Shown: positions 62,785-64,000 of the stretch, piece after piece | How the letters are laid out: each line of letters starts with the position of its first letter | How positions within the stretch are numbered: position 1 is the first letter of the stretch | From: Paenibacillus oralis | GTDB taxonomy: Bacteria; Bacillota; Bacilli; Paenibacillales; Paenibacillaceae | Assembly: GCF_003863965.1 (NCBI RefSeq) | Contig: NZ_RRCN01000001.1 | Span: 1,622,702-1,686,701, forward strand | Direction of reading: 5' to 3' | DNA length: 64,000 bases | Program-made: the position numbers and the translations under genes | The notes under the pieces: generated by a model | What the model was told of the DNA's origin: nothing | What the model saw: the letters and a program-made list of their open reading frames with translations, nothing else | Database searches by the model: none

Positions 62785-63534
62785 TTACTCCTTTGTCTTC
62801 TCTGTGTTCGGACTGATAACGTCCCCGCTGATGCCCTGCACGTAATACTCTTTGCCGCTCTCCAGCATAAACCGCCAGGCCGGGGCGGCCGGCAGATGCG
62901 CGTCCGAATCGAACACTTCCCCATAGTATCCCAGCTCGATTTCCGTCACGACCGACCCTTCCGGCAGGAAGTTCTCAATCAGATTGCCCAACGCCTTCGA
63001 CGCCGACAGCACCCGCTGCGGCTTCTCCTCCTCGGGATAGCTGATTTCGATCGCCTGGCGCTGGTACGAAATGATCTTCTGGTTGCTGCCCAACAGCTTC
63101 ATCTCGATTTTAAAAAGCGGCCACTTGCCATCGACGAGCGGATGCAGAACAAACACGTCCGCGCTGCTCGCCACCTCGTCATACCGGTATTGGTCGATAT
63201 CCGGCAGCGTGTTCTTTAACGCCGAGGCCAGCTCGCGCGGCGAAAAAATCAGCTTGCTGTCCACCGGCGCGGGCAAATCCACGGTTTTGCCCCGCTGATC
63301 CCCATCCACGAAGCGGTAGGCGATTTTGGCCAGCTCCGGCGTCTCCGTCGGAATTTTCGCCAGCACGCGGATTTGCTTCTCATCCATCATTCTTTGCGTG
63401 TTGTTCTCCAGGGAGGTGATATCCAGATTGGAGTCCCTCTGTTCCCGCACACCGTTCCACAACTGATAGCCAAGCACCAGATTCAGCAGCAAAAACGCGT
63501 AAATCAGCACATTTTTCGCCCGGCCCCAATCCAT
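62785..63534 (-). CDS. yycI: YycI-family regulator of the WalRK system
   Basis: 249 residues. One N-terminal TM helix (VLIYAFLLLNLVLGYQLW) and an extracellular YycI domain (GNLIENFLPEGSVV; PAAPAWRFMLESGKEYYVQGISGDVI near the end). With YycH it modulates the WalK sensor kinase at the membrane. yycH should lie upstream; the 466 bp visible hold a family A repeat and no coding sequence I can assign. Confidence 0.92.
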   Translation of the reverse strand: MDWGRAKNVLIYAFLLLNLVLGYQLWNGVREQRDSNLDITSLENNTQRMMDEKQIRVLAKIPTETPELAKIAYRFVDGDQRGKTVDLPAPVDSKLIFSPRELASALKNTLPDIDQYRYDEVASSADVFVLHPLVDGKWPLFKIEMKLLGSNQKIISYQRQAIEISYPEEEKPQRVLSASKALGNLIENFLPEGSVVTEIELGYYGEVFDSDAHLPAAPAWRFMLESGKEYYVQGISGDVISPNTEKTKE

Positions 63535-63664
63535 GATTCATCCCCCCTTTCGTTAAAGTCGCAAATCTAATCTAGTAGAACCATTCGAAAAAAACGTGTA
63601 CAGGTGCGTTCATGCAAACCATTCGTGCAACCGTAACACCAGCCGGCGTACATGCTGAGTTATC

Positions 63665-63847
63665 TAACGGACACCAGCGCCCCTATTTCGGTGAAATCAG
63701 CATTTTTCAAGGTGTAACGGACACCACAGACCTTATTCGGCGTAAATGTGCCCAAAACCGGCCTATTTCGAGCAAATAAGGGCTCTCCTGTCCGTTAGGA
63801 ATGGAAACGGCGTTTTTTCAGGCAAATAAGGTCGCCCAGGTCCGTTA
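63665..63847. repeat. Quadripartite inverted repeat, family A, copy 4
   Basis: Forward motif copies at 63665 and 63715, reverse at 63775 and 63825: spacing again 50-60-50. The sequence between the motifs is unrelated to copies 1-3 (which are near-identical to each other), and the 5' extension is absent, so the motif and its spacing are conserved while the spacers are not. It lies directly upstream of yycI, in a normally compact operon. Confidence 0.9.
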
Positions 63848-63887
63848 GCCTCCATGCGATCAGACCCGCCGGCTAGCAACGTTCATT

Positions 63888-63980
63888 CCGGGCGTTCCGG
63901 CATTTAGGTACTCCGGCGCTCCGGCATTCAGGCGCTCCGGCATCCAGATTCTCCGGCATTCGCGCTGTCCGGGCGTTCCC
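63888..63980. repeat. Degenerate tandem repeat
   Basis: A run of 5-6 imperfect 15-17 bp units of the type GGCGCTCCGGCATTCAG. It adjoins the family A repeat, near the window edge. No gene or function can be assigned. Confidence 0.6.
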
Positions 63981-64000
63981 GCCCCACGACTCAAGCCACA

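Overview
The window looks like chromosomal DNA of a Paenibacillus-type, endospore-forming Firmicute. The evidence is a moderate, locally variable base composition, strong AGGAGG ribosome binding sites with several TTG/GTG starts, a Spo0E-like phosphatase, a five-domain cyclodextrin glucanotransferase, SLH/CAP and copper-amine-oxidase-like surface domains, RRNPP-type peptide receptors and the conserved block yycI-yycJ ... htrA - CxxH/CxxC protein - rlmH (all minus strand, 63.5 to 35.1 kb). In most Bacillales that block is compact. Here about 23 kb of accessory genes lie between yycJ and htrA, and about 14 kb of probable inserted cassettes lie beyond the 3' end of rlmH.

Layout. 0-8 kb: small regulator/enzyme pairs (HxlR/azoreductase, TetR/MATE with three operators, PadR/alpha-beta hydrolase) and a broken DUF4062 gene. 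8.2-8.7 kb: a mosaic of three gene fragments. 8.7-14.7 kb: a response regulator / histidine kinase / VanZ-like / ABC ATPase / FtsX-type permease operon. 14.8-20.6 kb: DUF4386 protein, MalT-like LuxR regulator, MarR and quinone-oxidoreductase remnants, POT peptide transporter. 20.6-35.1 kb: segments bounded by repeats of the rlmH 3' end. They carry VOC, SDR, AraC and MerR genes and a low-GC six-gene operon (TetR, two MFS transporters, two esterases, a sucrose-phosphorylase-like GH13). The rlmH-proximal part is a graveyard with a transposase relic, a TetR stub, a serine-recombinase C-terminus and a frameshifted MltR-like gene. 35.1-39 kb: rlmH, CxxH/CxxC protein, SLH-CAP protein, HtrA. 39-48.3 kb: LacI, AraC, a GH4 enzyme with the CHEV motif of alpha-galacturonidases, a broken diguanylate cyclase, Spo0E-like protein, and two tandem RRNPP receptors, one with an overlapping signal-peptide gene not annotated by length-based ORF calling. 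48.8-57.6 kb: an Rpn nuclease and a seven-gene operon (M20 amidohydrolase, MmgE/PrpD, fumarase-superfamily lyase, GNAT, amino-acid ABC transporter) that resembles the B. subtilis yxe S-(2-succino)cysteine operon but has a lyase and no monooxygenase. 57.6-63.5 kb: LacI, CGTase, a HEPN-MNT pair, yycJ, yycI.

The most unusual signal is non-coding. Six intergenic elements of about 185-200 bp share one architecture: two forward then two reverse copies of a 23-32 bp motif at about 50-bp pitch. Four belong to one sequence family with exactly the same spacing (50-60-50). Two others use unrelated motifs in the same layout. The second is the set of rlmH-3'-end-like repeats, with recombinase debris next to rlmH, which suggests an SCC-like integration hotspot outside staphylococci. 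The third is the peptide-receptor locus.
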